64,000 nucleotides of DNA from Nocardioides sp. AX2bis. GTDB taxonomy: Bacteria; Actinomycetota; Actinomycetes; Propionibacteriales; Nocardioidaceae. This document shows, in pieces, positions 34,318-42,193 of this stretch. The notes beneath the pieces are model-generated. The model searched no databases and had not been told where the DNA came from. It saw nothing but the letters and a program-made list of their open reading frames with translations. Position 1 is the stretch's first letter. Every line of letters begins with the position of its first letter. The stretch is from contig NZ_LR733215.1 of NCBI RefSeq assembly GCF_902506435.1, positions 62,139-126,138 of the forward strand, given 5' to 3'. The translations under genes were made by a program, and so were the position numbers.

Positions 34318-34817
34318 GACGTCTCCTCGAGAAGATCGGGGCTGAACCCGAAGGTCGTGTAGGGCGCGACAGCGCCCCCGCGAAGGCTAGCGAGGACCTG
34401 CCGCTCGTGAGGCACCACGGGGTCGGGCAGCTCGTCGAGACCGTCGAGCGGGCACCACCTCAGGCCGGCCGACTTGTCCGGCTCCTGCAGCGACGGCTCG
34501 CCCTGCCAGTCGCGGGCCAGGAAGAAGAAGTCCACCCGCTCGTCGATCGGCTCGCCGCCGCGGGTGCGCTGCATGGTGGTGACGAACGTCAGCTCGCCGA
34601 CCTCGACACCGATCTCCTCGCGGGCCTCGCGCCGCGCCGCGTCCACCGCGGTCTCCCCGCGCTCGACGTGGCCGGCCGCCGCGGCGGCCCAATGACCGTC
34701 CATGAACCCGGTGCCGCGGCGGAGCTGCAGGAGCACCTCCGTGCCCCCTGCGGCCTCACGCAGCAGGAAGACGTAGGCGGCCGGCACGACCACGAAGCGG
34801 CCGTGGGTCGCGCTCAC
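34314..34817 (-). CDS. NUDIX hydrolase
   Basis: A 167-residue protein with the NUDIX box GHVERGETAVDAARREAREE followed by IGVEVG, the expected GX5EX7REUXEEXGU pattern. The box Glu residues bind magnesium for hydrolysis of a nucleoside diphosphate linked to another group. N-terminal VVVPAAYVFLLRE and FMDGHWAAAAAG fit the MutT-like branch. GTG 34817 overlaps the upstream stop as GTGA; the stop overlaps the next start as ATGA. The substrate is unknown; housecleaning of oxidised nucleotides is a reasonable guess. Confidence 0.9.
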   Translation of the reverse strand: MSATHGRFVVVPAAYVFLLREAAGGTEVLLQLRRGTGFMDGHWAAAAAGHVERGETAVDAARREAREEIGVEVGELTFVTTMQRTRGGEPIDERVDFFFLARDWQGEPSLQEPDKSAGLRWCPLDGLDELPDPVVPHERQVLASLRGGAVAPYTTFGFSPDLLEETS

Positions 34818-35041
34818 TGGGAGGGCTGGCCCTGCTCGGACTCCTCGGCGTTGGCCTCCTGGCTGGGAGCGTCCGCGGCGTCGCCGTCGTTGTCGCCGGG
34901 CAGCTCGCTGGAGTGCTCGCCGGGCGGGGTGCCCATCGCGGCCGGGTCGGGCGGCGCGTCGTCGGCCTCGGTGGCTGGCGTGGTGCTGGTGCCGTCCTCC
35001 GGCTCGATGGTCGGGTCGCTGGTCGAGCGGTTGCCGCTCAC
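34814..35041 (-). CDS. Acidic Ser/Thr/Glu-rich small protein
   Basis: A 75-residue protein (TSDPTIEPEDGTSTTPATEA, then EANAEESEQGQPSQ) with no membrane segment, rich in Glu, Asp, Ser and Pro; predicted disordered. GTG 35041 overlaps the MT0933-like gene's stop (GTGA) and its own stop overlaps the NUDIX start (GTGA). The chain of overlaps strongly supports translation. No family is recognised. Confidence 0.65.
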   Translation of the reverse strand: MSGNRSTSDPTIEPEDGTSTTPATEADDAPPDPAAMGTPPGEHSSELPGDNDGDAADAPSQEANAEESEQGQPSQ

Positions 35042-35304
35042 GGGCGGGGACCGGTCGGGCCGGTGGGACCGGTCGGACCCGTGGGACCGGTCGAGCCGGG
35101 GCCGCGGAAGTCGTCGTTCTTGCCGTCGAGCTTCTCCAGGGCCTCCTTGGCCTTGACGCTCGCCTTGCCGATCTTGTCGCCGTGCTTGCCACCGGTGCGC
35201 TTGTCGGCGGCTGCGGCGGCCTTGTCGATCCCCTGGGAGATCTTGTCGCCGTGCTGGTCGACGGCCCTGGTCAGCTTCTTCTTCGCGTCGTTGAGAAAGC
35301 TCAT
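35038..35304 (-). CDS. MT0933-like antitoxin-family protein with a collagen-like tail
   Basis: The 88-residue product resembles the actinobacterial MT0933/Rv0909-type antitoxin family: MSFLNDAKKKLTRAVDQHGD, then KISQGIDKAAAAADKRTGGK and HGDKIGKASVKAKEALEKL. The typical amphipathic helices are present. The tail is a run of GPT repeats (GPTGPTGPTGPTGP), which is not usual. A good site, AGGAGG, precedes ATG 35304. No toxin gene of the Rv0910 (SRPBCC) type is next to it, so a toxin-antitoxin role is unproven. It starts a four-gene coupled operon. Confidence 0.75.
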   Translation of the reverse strand: MSFLNDAKKKLTRAVDQHGDKISQGIDKAAAAADKRTGGKHGDKIGKASVKAKEALEKLDGKNDDFRGPGSTGPTGPTGPTGPTGPRP

Positions 35305-35362
35305 CGGTCCTCCTGGTGGCCGCGGCCCCGTGATCGGGACCGACACTTGCCAGACTAGCGAC

Positions 35363-36286
35363 ATGGCCCTCCCCCCGATCGTCGCCGTGGTGGGCCCGAC
35401 GGCGGCCGGCAAGACCGGTCTCTCCCTCGACCTGGCCGAGCAGCTGGGGGGCGAGGTGGTCAACACCGACGCGATGCAGCTCTACCGCGGGATGGACGTC
35501 GGGACGGCCACGCTGCCCCCCGCCGAGCGGCGCGGCCTGCCCCACCACCTGCTCGACCTGCTCGACGTCACCGAGCCCGCGAACGTGGCCGCGTTCCAGG
35601 TGCTCGCCCGCGACACCATCGCCGAGGTCCGCGCCCGGGGGGCGGTGCCGGTGCTGGTGGGCGGCTCGGCGCTCTACACCCGCGCGGTCCTCGACCGGTT
35701 CGAGTTCCCCGGGACCGAGCCTGCCGTCCGCGCCCGCTGGGAGCGGCGCCTCGACGAGGTCGGCGCCCCCGCGCTGCACGCCGAGCTGGCCGTCCTCGAC
35801 CCCGCCGCCGCGGTCACCATCGAGCCCGCCAACGGGCGCCGCGTCGTCCGCGCGCTCGAGGTCGGCGAGCTCACCGGTCGCTCCTACACCGCCACGCTGC
35901 CGGAGATGACGTACGTCGACCCGGCCACGGTCCAGGTCGGCCTCGCGATCGACCGCCCGGTCCTCGACGACCGGATCGCCCGCCGGGTCGAGCAGATGTA
36001 TGACGCAGGGCTGCTCGACGAGGTGCGGCGGCTGCTCGACCAGGGGCTGAGGGAGGGGCTGACCGCCTCCCGCGCCATCGGCTACCGCGAGGCCGCCGCC
36101 CACCTCGCCGGCGAGCTGACCCGGGAGGAGGCGGTCGAGCGCACGGTCTTCGCGACCCGCCGCTTCGCCCGCCGCCAGATGGGCTGGTGGCGCAAGGACC
36201 CCCGGATCACCTGGGTCGAGCACGACGACCCCGACCGTCTCGCGGTGGCGCTGGACGCCGTCGCCGCGGCTACCGTGGGCCCGTGA
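35363..36286 (+). CDS. miaA: tRNA dimethylallyltransferase MiaA
   Basis: A 307-residue tRNA prenyltransferase. Walker A is GPTAAGKTGLSLDLAE, with NTDAMQLYRGMDVGTA for substrate contacts and a conserved VGGSALYTRAVLDRF. The RRVVRALEV and later FATRRFARRQMGWWRKD segments bind tRNA. It transfers a dimethylallyl group to A37; MiaB then methylthiolates the product. ATG 35363 is preceded by a weak site. Its stop overlaps the next gene by GTGA, coupling it to the flavoprotein and then dapF. Confidence 0.94.
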   Translation: MALPPIVAVVGPTAAGKTGLSLDLAEQLGGEVVNTDAMQLYRGMDVGTATLPPAERRGLPHHLLDLLDVTEPANVAAFQVLARDTIAEVRARGAVPVLVGGSALYTRAVLDRFEFPGTEPAVRARWERRLDEVGAPALHAELAVLDPAAAVTIEPANGRRVVRALEVGELTGRSYTATLPEMTYVDPATVQVGLAIDRPVLDDRIARRVEQMYDAGLLDEVRRLLDQGLREGLTASRAIGYREAAAHLAGELTREEAVERTVFATRRFARRQMGWWRKDPRITWVEHDDPDRLAVALDAVAAATVGP

Positions 36287-36909
36287 CCACCCGTACCGTC
36301 GACACCCTCGAGGACCTCGTCGCGCTGGTCGGCGAGCCGTCCGCGCGGGCCCGCGACAAGGGCCGTGACGCGCTGACCGACGTCGACCGCGACTGGCTGG
36401 CCGCCTCCCCGTTCTGCGTCCTGGCCACCGCCGACGCCGACGGCCGTTGCGACGCCTCGCCCAAGGGCGACCCCGCCGGCTGGCTCGCGCACGTCGTGGA
36501 CGACCGCACCGTGGCGATCGCCGAGCGGCCCGGCAACCGCCGCGTCGACGGCTACCGCAACGTGCTGGAGAACCCGTACGTCGGGCTGCTCTTCGTCATC
36601 CCCGGCCGCGGCGACACCCTGCGCGTCAACGGCCGCGCCCGGCTGGTCAGCGACGCCCCCTGGTTCGACGACCTGGAGGTCCGCGGCCACCGTCCGCTGC
36701 TGGCGGTCGAGGTCGCGGTGGAGGACGTCTTCTTCCACTGCTCGAAGGCGTTCCTGCGCTCCGGCCTGTGGGAGCCCGCCACCTGGGAGCCGGAGGCCCG
36801 CGTACCCCGCCGGGCCGTGCTCGCCCACGCCCTCGAGCCCGACGAGCGGAGCCTCGAGGAGCTCGACGCCTACTACGGGCCGTCCTACGCCGAGGGGCTC
36901 TACTCGTGA
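36283..36909 (+). CDS. FMN-dependent pyridoxamine-phosphate-oxidase-like protein (MSMEG_1061 type)
   Basis: A 208-residue split-barrel flavoprotein. VLATADADGRCDASPKGDPA, RPGNRRVDGYRNVLENPYVG, LLFVIPGRGDTLRVNGRARL and CSKAFLRSGLW are characteristic of the FMN-binding MSMEG_1061-like PPOX family. Function is unknown for most members; oxidation or reduction of a cofactor-like molecule is inferred. GTG 36283 overlaps the miaA stop (GTGA), and its stop overlaps dapF (GTGA), so all three are one coupled unit. Confidence 0.85.
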   Translation: MTTRTVDTLEDLVALVGEPSARARDKGRDALTDVDRDWLAASPFCVLATADADGRCDASPKGDPAGWLAHVVDDRTVAIAERPGNRRVDGYRNVLENPYVGLLFVIPGRGDTLRVNGRARLVSDAPWFDDLEVRGHRPLLAVEVAVEDVFFHCSKAFLRSGLWEPATWEPEARVPRRAVLAHALEPDERSLEELDAYYGPSYAEGLYS

Positions 36910-37745
36910 GCGCGCCCTACCCGTTCCTGAAGGGGCACGGCACCGAGAACGACTTCGTGCTGCTGCCCGACCACGACGGCACCGTCCACGGCGGCCTCGA
37001 CGAGGCCGCGTGGGAGACCCGCGTACGCGCGTTGTGCCACCGGCGGGCCGGGATCGGCGGCGACGGCGTGCTGCGCGTGGTCCGCTCCACGCGGCCCGAG
37101 GACGGGGCGTGGTTCATGGACTACCGCAACGCCGACGGCTCGGTCAGCGAGATGTGCGGCAACGGCGTGCGCGTCTTCGCCCTGCACCTGGTCCAAGAGG
37201 GCCTGGCCGACCCCGCCGCACCGATCGCGGTCGGCACCCGCGACGGCGTGAAGACCGTGACCGTCGAGGACGACGGCCGGCTGACCGTCGACATGGGCCC
37301 GACCCGCCTGCTCGGCACCACCGAGGTCTCGCTCGACGGGCGGACCTGGGCCGCCACCCACGTCGACGTCGGCAACCCCCACGCGGTGGCCTTCCTCGCC
37401 GACGGCGAGGACCTCGACGGGCTGTCGGGCCCCGGCCAGCCGCTGGCCCCGCCCACCTACGACGCCGCCGTCTACCCAGCCGGCGTCAACGTCGAGCTGG
37501 TCGTACGACGCGGTCCGCACCACGTGGCGCTGCGGGTGCACGAGCGCGGCTCGGGGGAGACCCGGTCCTGCGGCACCGGCGCCTGCGCGGTGATGGCCGC
37601 GGCGGCTGCGGCCGACGGTGCGCCGGAGGGCACGGCGTACCAGGTGGACGTCCCCGGCGGGAGCCTGTCGATCGCGGTGGTCGACGGACGGGTGCGGATG
37701 ACCGGGCCGGCCGTCGTGCTCGCCCGGGGCACGACCACGCTCTGA
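36906..37745 (+). CDS. dapF: Diaminopimelate epimerase
   Basis: A 279-residue enzyme with the two active-site cysteines of DapF: Cys about 84 in SEMCGNGVRVFALHL and Cys about 222 in GETRSCGTGACAV. It interconverts LL- and meso-diaminopimelate for lysine and peptidoglycan synthesis. The N-terminal motif KGHGTENDFVLLPD is typical. GTG 36906 overlaps the stop of the flavoprotein gene. The miaA-dapF pairing is a common actinobacterial arrangement. Confidence 0.94.
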   Translation: MSAPYPFLKGHGTENDFVLLPDHDGTVHGGLDEAAWETRVRALCHRRAGIGGDGVLRVVRSTRPEDGAWFMDYRNADGSVSEMCGNGVRVFALHLVQEGLADPAAPIAVGTRDGVKTVTVEDDGRLTVDMGPTRLLGTTEVSLDGRTWAATHVDVGNPHAVAFLADGEDLDGLSGPGQPLAPPTYDAAVYPAGVNVELVVRRGPHHVALRVHERGSGETRSCGTGACAVMAAAAAADGAPEGTAYQVDVPGGSLSIAVVDGRVRMTGPAVVLARGTTTL

Positions 37746-37777
37746 GCCCCGACCCCGGGCGTCCTAGGCTGCGCGCC

Positions 37778-38554
37778 ATGGACCTCCAGGGATCTGTCGC
37801 CCTCGTCACCGGCGCGGCCTCCGGCATCGGTGCCGCCGCCGCCCGCCAGCTCGCCGCCCGCGGCGCCACCGTCGTGGTGGCCGACCTGCAGGCCGACAAG
37901 GGCGAGGCGCTGGCCGCCGAGATCGGGGGCGTCTTCGCCCAGGTCGACGTCACCGACACCGAGCAGATCGCCGCCGCCGTGCGCGCGGCCTCCGACATCG
38001 CCCCGCTGCGCGCGGTGGTGAACTCGGCCGGGATCGGCTGGGCCCAGCGCACCGTCGGTCGCGACGGCACCCCGGAGTCGGCGCACTCGCTGGAGGCGTT
38101 CACCAAGGTCGTCGCGATCAACCTGATCGGCACCTTCGACGTGGTCCGCCAGGCCGCGACCGCGATGAGCCACAACGACGCCGACGCCGACGGCTGCCGC
38201 GGCGCGATCGTCAACGTGGCCAGCGTGGCCGCCTTCGACGGCCAGATCGGGCAGGCGGCGTACTCCTCCTCCAAGGGCGGCGTCGTCGGGATGACCCTCC
38301 CGGTCGCCCGCGACCTGGCGGCGGTCGGGATCCGCCTCAACACCGTCGCCCCGGGCCTGATCGACACCCCGATCTACGGCCAGGGCGAGGACGCGGAGGC
38401 GTTCAAGGCCAAGCTCGGCGAGTCGGTGCTGTTCCCCAAGCGGCTCGGGGTGCCCGACGAGCTGGCCTCGATGGTGATGGAGTGCCTGACCAACCCCTAC
38501 ATGAACGGCGAGGTCGTCCGCGTGGACGGCGGGATCCGGATGCCTCCGAAGTAG
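37778..38554 (+). CDS. Short-chain dehydrogenase (3-hydroxyacyl-CoA dehydrogenase type 2-like)
   Basis: A 258-residue SDR enzyme with cofactor motif TGAASGIGAAAA, Asp in VVADL (NAD preference), NSAGIGWA and the catalytic YSSSK (Tyr about 162, Lys about 166). The C-terminal RLNTVAPGLIDTPIYGQ and RLGVPDELASMV resemble HSD17B10-type 3-hydroxyacyl-CoA dehydrogenases, which act in fatty acid or branched-chain degradation. ATG 37778 lies 32 bases after dapF. The substrate is inferred from motif similarity. Confidence 0.87.
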   Translation: MDLQGSVALVTGAASGIGAAAARQLAARGATVVVADLQADKGEALAAEIGGVFAQVDVTDTEQIAAAVRAASDIAPLRAVVNSAGIGWAQRTVGRDGTPESAHSLEAFTKVVAINLIGTFDVVRQAATAMSHNDADADGCRGAIVNVASVAAFDGQIGQAAYSSSKGGVVGMTLPVARDLAAVGIRLNTVAPGLIDTPIYGQGEDAEAFKAKLGESVLFPKRLGVPDELASMVMECLTNPYMNGEVVRVDGGIRMPPK

Positions 38555-38587
38555 GACCGACCCGGCGAGCGCACCCAGGAGGCTGCG

Positions 38588-38995
38588 ATGTGGACCTGCG
38601 TGAACGGGCACGACGTCCGCGACGGGATGTTCTCGTGCCCCCGGTGCGGCACGGACCAGGTGGCTGACCCCGACTTCCCGGTCGCGCCGAGGGCGTCGCC
38701 GGACCGCGCCGCGGTCCGTGTCGCCGCGCGCCGGGAGATCGCGAACCGCATCGCCACCGGCGTCGTCCTGCTGGTGGTCGCGCTCGTGCTGCGCTCCGTC
38801 GCGCTCGCCGTCGGCGCGAGCAGTGACGGGAGCGGTGACACGGTGCCTGCAGCGGCGCTGCTGGCCGTGGCCTCCTGGGCCGTCGGCCTCGCCGGTGCCG
38901 CGCTGGTGCTGGTCGGCGTCGTCGGCCACGGCGTACGGCTGGGGATCGACGCCGCGGGCAGCGCGCGGTCCGACGGGGGCGCCGGTCAGGCCTGA
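38588..38995 (+). CDS. Zinc-ribbon-like small membrane protein
   Basis: A 135-residue protein with an N-terminal zinc ribbon (CVNGHDVRDGMFSCPRCGTD: Cys, His, CxxC) and two hydrophobic segments at about 53-75 and 88-118. AGGAGG is placed 6 bases before ATG 38588. The zinc ribbon is a common cap on actinobacterial membrane proteins of unknown role. Its 3' end overlaps the convergent TIGR03086 gene by 10 bases. Confidence 0.72.
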   Translation: MWTCVNGHDVRDGMFSCPRCGTDQVADPDFPVAPRASPDRAAVRVAARREIANRIATGVVLLVVALVLRSVALAVGASSDGSGDTVPAAALLAVASWAVGLAGAALVLVGVVGHGVRLGIDAAGSARSDGGAGQA

Positions 38996-39531
38996 CGGCC
39001 CGTCCTGGCCAGCAGCCGGGTCTGCCGCGAGGCGCCCGCCGGCGGCGCGAGCGCCGGGCGGCAGATGCCGTCCATGTACAGCGAGTCGCCGAACCCGTCC
39101 AACGCCTGCTCGACCGCGTCGGCCTCGCGGTCGTCCCAGGTGACGTCCAGCCCGGCCGCGCGGCCCAGGTCCCAGCGGTGCACCAGCAGGTCGAAGCCGT
39201 AGAAGTCGCGCAGCGTCTCGGCCAGGGTGGTCGGTCCGAAGTAGCCGTCGTAGGTGGCGCCGACGAGGTCGTCGTCGGCGGCCACCCGGCGTACGAGCGC
39301 CTGGTGCTCGTCCCAGACCGCGGCCGGGCCGCCCGTCGGTCGGGGGCCCGTGTCGATGCCGCGCTGGGCCAGGAAGTCGCGCTGGGTGTCCACGACGTGG
39401 TCGACGACCGCGGCGGCGTCCCAGCCCACGCAGGGGCTCGGGGACGACCAGGCATCGGCCCGGTCGACCGCGGTCACGGTCTCGGTGAAGCGGTCGGTGT
39501 CGGCGAGGTGCTGCTCGAGGGCGGGGTTCAT
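38986..39531 (-). CDS. TIGR03086-type metal-dependent enzyme
   Basis: A 181-residue protein of the same superfamily as the one at 13,834. SSPSPCVGWDAAAVVDHVVD has the usual PCVGWD and metal-His, and DFYGFDLLVHRWDLGRAAGL supplies the second His-containing helix. A mycothiol-dependent function is likely but not shown. ATG 39531 begins 51 bases from the divergent AraC gene, so a shared regulatory region is possible. Confidence 0.85.
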   Translation of the reverse strand: MNPALEQHLADTDRFTETVTAVDRADAWSSPSPCVGWDAAAVVDHVVDTQRDFLAQRGIDTGPRPTGGPAAVWDEHQALVRRVAADDDLVGATYDGYFGPTTLAETLRDFYGFDLLVHRWDLGRAAGLDVTWDDREADAVEQALDGFGDSLYMDGICRPALAPPAGASRQTRLLARTGRQA

Positions 39532-39582
39532 GCGGCCCAGCGTGGTCCACCGGGCGTCGGCGGGTCTTGCAAGAATCCGACG

Positions 39583-40413
39583 GTGGAGCGGATGCGGGCG
39601 GACGACGTCGAGCGGGCCCACCTGCGCGACGCCCGCGGCTGGAGCCCGCCGGTGCACCGGTTCGCGCCGCCCGCGGACCTGGCCGGGGTCGCGCGGCGCT
39701 ACTGGCTGCCGGTGTGGTCGCTGCCGGCCGGCGAGGTGACGGTGCAGCGGGTGCTGCGCTACCCGGTCTGCCTGGTGGTCGTCGCGGCCGACTACGCCCG
39801 CTTCTACGGTCCCGCGACCGGGCTGTCGGAGCAGGAGCTGAGCGGGTCCGGGTGGGCGTGCGGGGTGATGCTCCAGCCGGCGGCCGGGGCGATGGTGCTC
39901 GGCGACGCCGTCTCGACGGTGACCGACCGGGTCGTCCCGCTCGAGGACGTGCCGGGCCTGCCGGGGGGCTCGCTGGTCGCTGCGGTGCGCGCCGCGCTGG
40001 TCGACGACCCCGCGGACGCCGGTCGGCAGGAGCGGGCGCTGGCCGTGATGGACGACGCGCTGCGGGTCCTGCCGCCGGTCGACGAGGAGGGCCGGCTGGT
40101 CAACGCCGTGGTCGAGCACGTCGAGTCGGACCCGACCGTGCTGCGGGTGGGGCAGGTGTGCGAGGCGTTCGGGATCGGCGAGCGCGCGCTGCAGCGGCTG
40201 ACCGCCCGCCGGGTCGGGCTGAACCCGAAGTGGCTGGTGCAGCGCCGTCGGCTGCAGGAGGCCGCCGAGCGGCTCGTCGCCGACCCGCCCGTGCCCCTGG
40301 CACAGGTCGCCGCCGACCTCGGGTACGCCGACCAGGCCCACCTGACCCGCGACTTCCACGCGGTCACCGGGGTGACCCCGGCGCGGTACGCCACCCAGCG
40401 CCGGGGCGGATAG
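39583..40413 (+). CDS. AraC-family regulator
   Basis: A 276-residue protein. The N-terminal DUF6597-like domain (RRYWLPVWSLPAGEVTVQRV, YGPATGLSEQELSGSGWACG) is followed by an AraC DNA-binding domain with two helix-turn-helix motifs (CEAFGIGERALQRLTARRVG and VAADLGYADQAHLTRDFHAV). GTG 39583 or ATG 39592 is the start. It probably controls the divergent TIGR03086 gene and itself. A strong hairpin begins at its stop codon. Confidence 0.87.
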   Translation: MERMRADDVERAHLRDARGWSPPVHRFAPPADLAGVARRYWLPVWSLPAGEVTVQRVLRYPVCLVVVAADYARFYGPATGLSEQELSGSGWACGVMLQPAAGAMVLGDAVSTVTDRVVPLEDVPGLPGGSLVAAVRAALVDDPADAGRQERALAVMDDALRVLPPVDEEGRLVNAVVEHVESDPTVLRVGQVCEAFGIGERALQRLTARRVGLNPKWLVQRRRLQEAAERLVADPPVPLAQVAADLGYADQAHLTRDFHAVTGVTPARYATQRRGG

Positions 40414-40470
40414 TCCCTGACGAGATCGTCGCCGGTCCGGCCGGACGAGGACGATCTCGTCGGGGACTAT
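40410..40470. terminator. 21-bp-stem bidirectional hairpin including the AraC stop codon
   Basis: Arms at 40410-40430 and 40450-40470 pair with one mismatch; the first arm starts with ATAG, so the AraC TAG lies in the stem. The inner loop contains GGTCCGGCC, itself self-complementary. It lies between convergent araC-like and flotillin genes. Confidence 0.75.
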
Positions 40471-40482
40471 CCCCCGCGCGCC

Positions 40483-42027
40483 TCAGGCGTCGCTGCGCGG
40501 AGCCGAGGACGGGGTCGCGGCCGGCGCGACCTGGAGCCCGACGCCCTCGGCGGCCTGGCCGACCGACTTGGCGATCAGCGCCTCGAGGTCGAGGCCGGTC
40601 GAGGTCTTGAGCATGTTCAGCGTCTCGACCACGTTGCTGGTGACCTGCTTGGGCAGGGCGCCGGCGCCGTCGGTGGAGACGATCGTGAGCTGGTCGATGG
40701 CCGAGATGGGGGCCGCGACCTCGCGGGCGATCTGCGGCAGGACCTCGATCAGCATCTGCAGCACGGCGGCGTCGTTGTAGTTGGCGAACGCCTCGGCCCG
40801 CTTGTCCATCGCCTCCGCCTCGGCCTGGCCGATGGCCAGCGTGGAGGCGGCCTGGGCCTCGCCCTCGGCGCGGGTGGCGTCGGCCTCCGCCGTACGCCGG
40901 GCCTTCTCGGCCTCACCGCGCTTGGCGCCCTCGATCGCTTCGGCCTCGGCGAGCGCGGCACGGCGGGACTTCTCGGCCTCACCGGACAGTCGCGCCTCCT
41001 GGGCCTTGGCCTCGGCCGCGGCGATGGTGGAGGCCTTGCGGGCGTCGGCGGCGGCGATCTCGGCCGAGCGCTTGGCCTCGGCGTCCTGCTCGACGCGGTA
41101 GCGGTCGGCGTCGGCGGGCTTGCGGACCTCGGTCTCGAGCTTGCGCTCGGTCAGCGCCGCCTGGCGCACGGCGACCTTCTCCTGCTCGGTGAGGATCGCC
41201 TGGTCGCGGTCGGCCTGGGCCAGCGGCCCGGCGGCGGCGGCCTGGGCGGAGGCCGCGTCGGTCTCGGCCTTGATCTCGGCCTGCTTCAGCGCCAGCGCGC
41301 GCTGCGAGACCGCGATCTGCTCCTCGGCGACGATCCGGGCCTGCTCGGCGGCCTGGCGGGCGTTGGCCTCGGCGATCGAGGCGGTCTGCCCGATCCGGGC
41401 GGCCTCGGGGCGACCGAGGTCGGCGAGGTAGGAGCCGTCGTCGGTGACGTCCTGGATCTGGAAGGTGTCCAGGATCAGGCCCTGGCCGGTCAGCGAGTTC
41501 TCGGACTCGTCGGCCACCCGCTGGGCGAAGGCCGCGCGGTCCCGGATGATCTGCTCGACGGTCAGGCCGCCGACGATCGAGCGCAGCGCACCGGCGAGGA
41601 CCTCCTGGGTGAAGGCCTCGACCTCGGCCTGCTGCGACAGGAAGCGCTGCGCGGCGAGACGGATCTGGTCGGCGTTGCCGCCGACCTTGACGATCGCGAC
41701 GCCCTCGACGTTGAGCTTGATGCCCTGCCCGGAGACCGCGCCGCGGATCTGCACCGAGATCCGGCGGCTGGAGAGGTCCAGCGTGGCCAGCTTCTGCACG
41801 AACGGGATGACGAACGTGCCACCGCCGAGGATCACCTTCTGCCCCGACAGGTCGGTGGTCAGCGCCCCGGTCTCCGGGTTCAGCACGGCCTTGCCCTTGC
41901 GGCCGGTGACGATGTACGCCTGGTTCGGCCCGGCGACCTTGTAGCGGCTGGTGACCAGCAGGACGAGCAGCACGAGCAGGACGACGAGGCCGCCAACGGC
42001 GATGAGCACGGGGTCTCCAAGGTTCAC
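40483..42027 (-). CDS. Flotillin-family (SPFH/band 7) membrane protein
   Basis: A 514-residue protein with an N-terminal membrane anchor (LIAVGGLVVLLVLLVLLVTS), an SPFH domain (YKVAGPNQAYIVTGRKGKAV, GGGTFVIPFVQKLATLDLSS) and a long Ala/Glu/Lys/Arg coiled coil (residues about 240-430) before the oligomerisation tail (VLQMLIEVLPQIAREVAAPI). It resembles FloT/YuaG, which organises membrane microdomains. ATG 42027 has no strong ribosome site. It is divergent from the asparaginase gene. Confidence 0.92.
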   Translation of the reverse strand: MNLGDPVLIAVGGLVVLLVLLVLLVTSRYKVAGPNQAYIVTGRKGKAVLNPETGALTTDLSGQKVILGGGTFVIPFVQKLATLDLSSRRISVQIRGAVSGQGIKLNVEGVAIVKVGGNADQIRLAAQRFLSQQAEVEAFTQEVLAGALRSIVGGLTVEQIIRDRAAFAQRVADESENSLTGQGLILDTFQIQDVTDDGSYLADLGRPEAARIGQTASIAEANARQAAEQARIVAEEQIAVSQRALALKQAEIKAETDAASAQAAAAGPLAQADRDQAILTEQEKVAVRQAALTERKLETEVRKPADADRYRVEQDAEAKRSAEIAAADARKASTIAAAEAKAQEARLSGEAEKSRRAALAEAEAIEGAKRGEAEKARRTAEADATRAEGEAQAASTLAIGQAEAEAMDKRAEAFANYNDAAVLQMLIEVLPQIAREVAAPISAIDQLTIVSTDGAGALPKQVTSNVVETLNMLKTSTGLDLEALIAKSVGQAAEGVGLQVAPAATPSSAPRSDA

Positions 42028-42193
42028 AGGGGTTCAGTCCAGGGGTCGAGGGGGCTGGGGGGCGTGGGGCAGTGCTGGGGGGCCGGGGCAAGGCCGGCGG
42101 TGGGCTCGGACATCCGGCGCATCCTAACTGCATAACGTCGATGGACTTGGGGTCCGCACGCGGGCACTTCGTCACCTGCGTAAGTTGCGGGCC

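Noticed and set aside
35038..35304. Collagen-like protein
   Set aside because: Only the short tail has GPT repeats; the main part is the MT0933-like helical domain.
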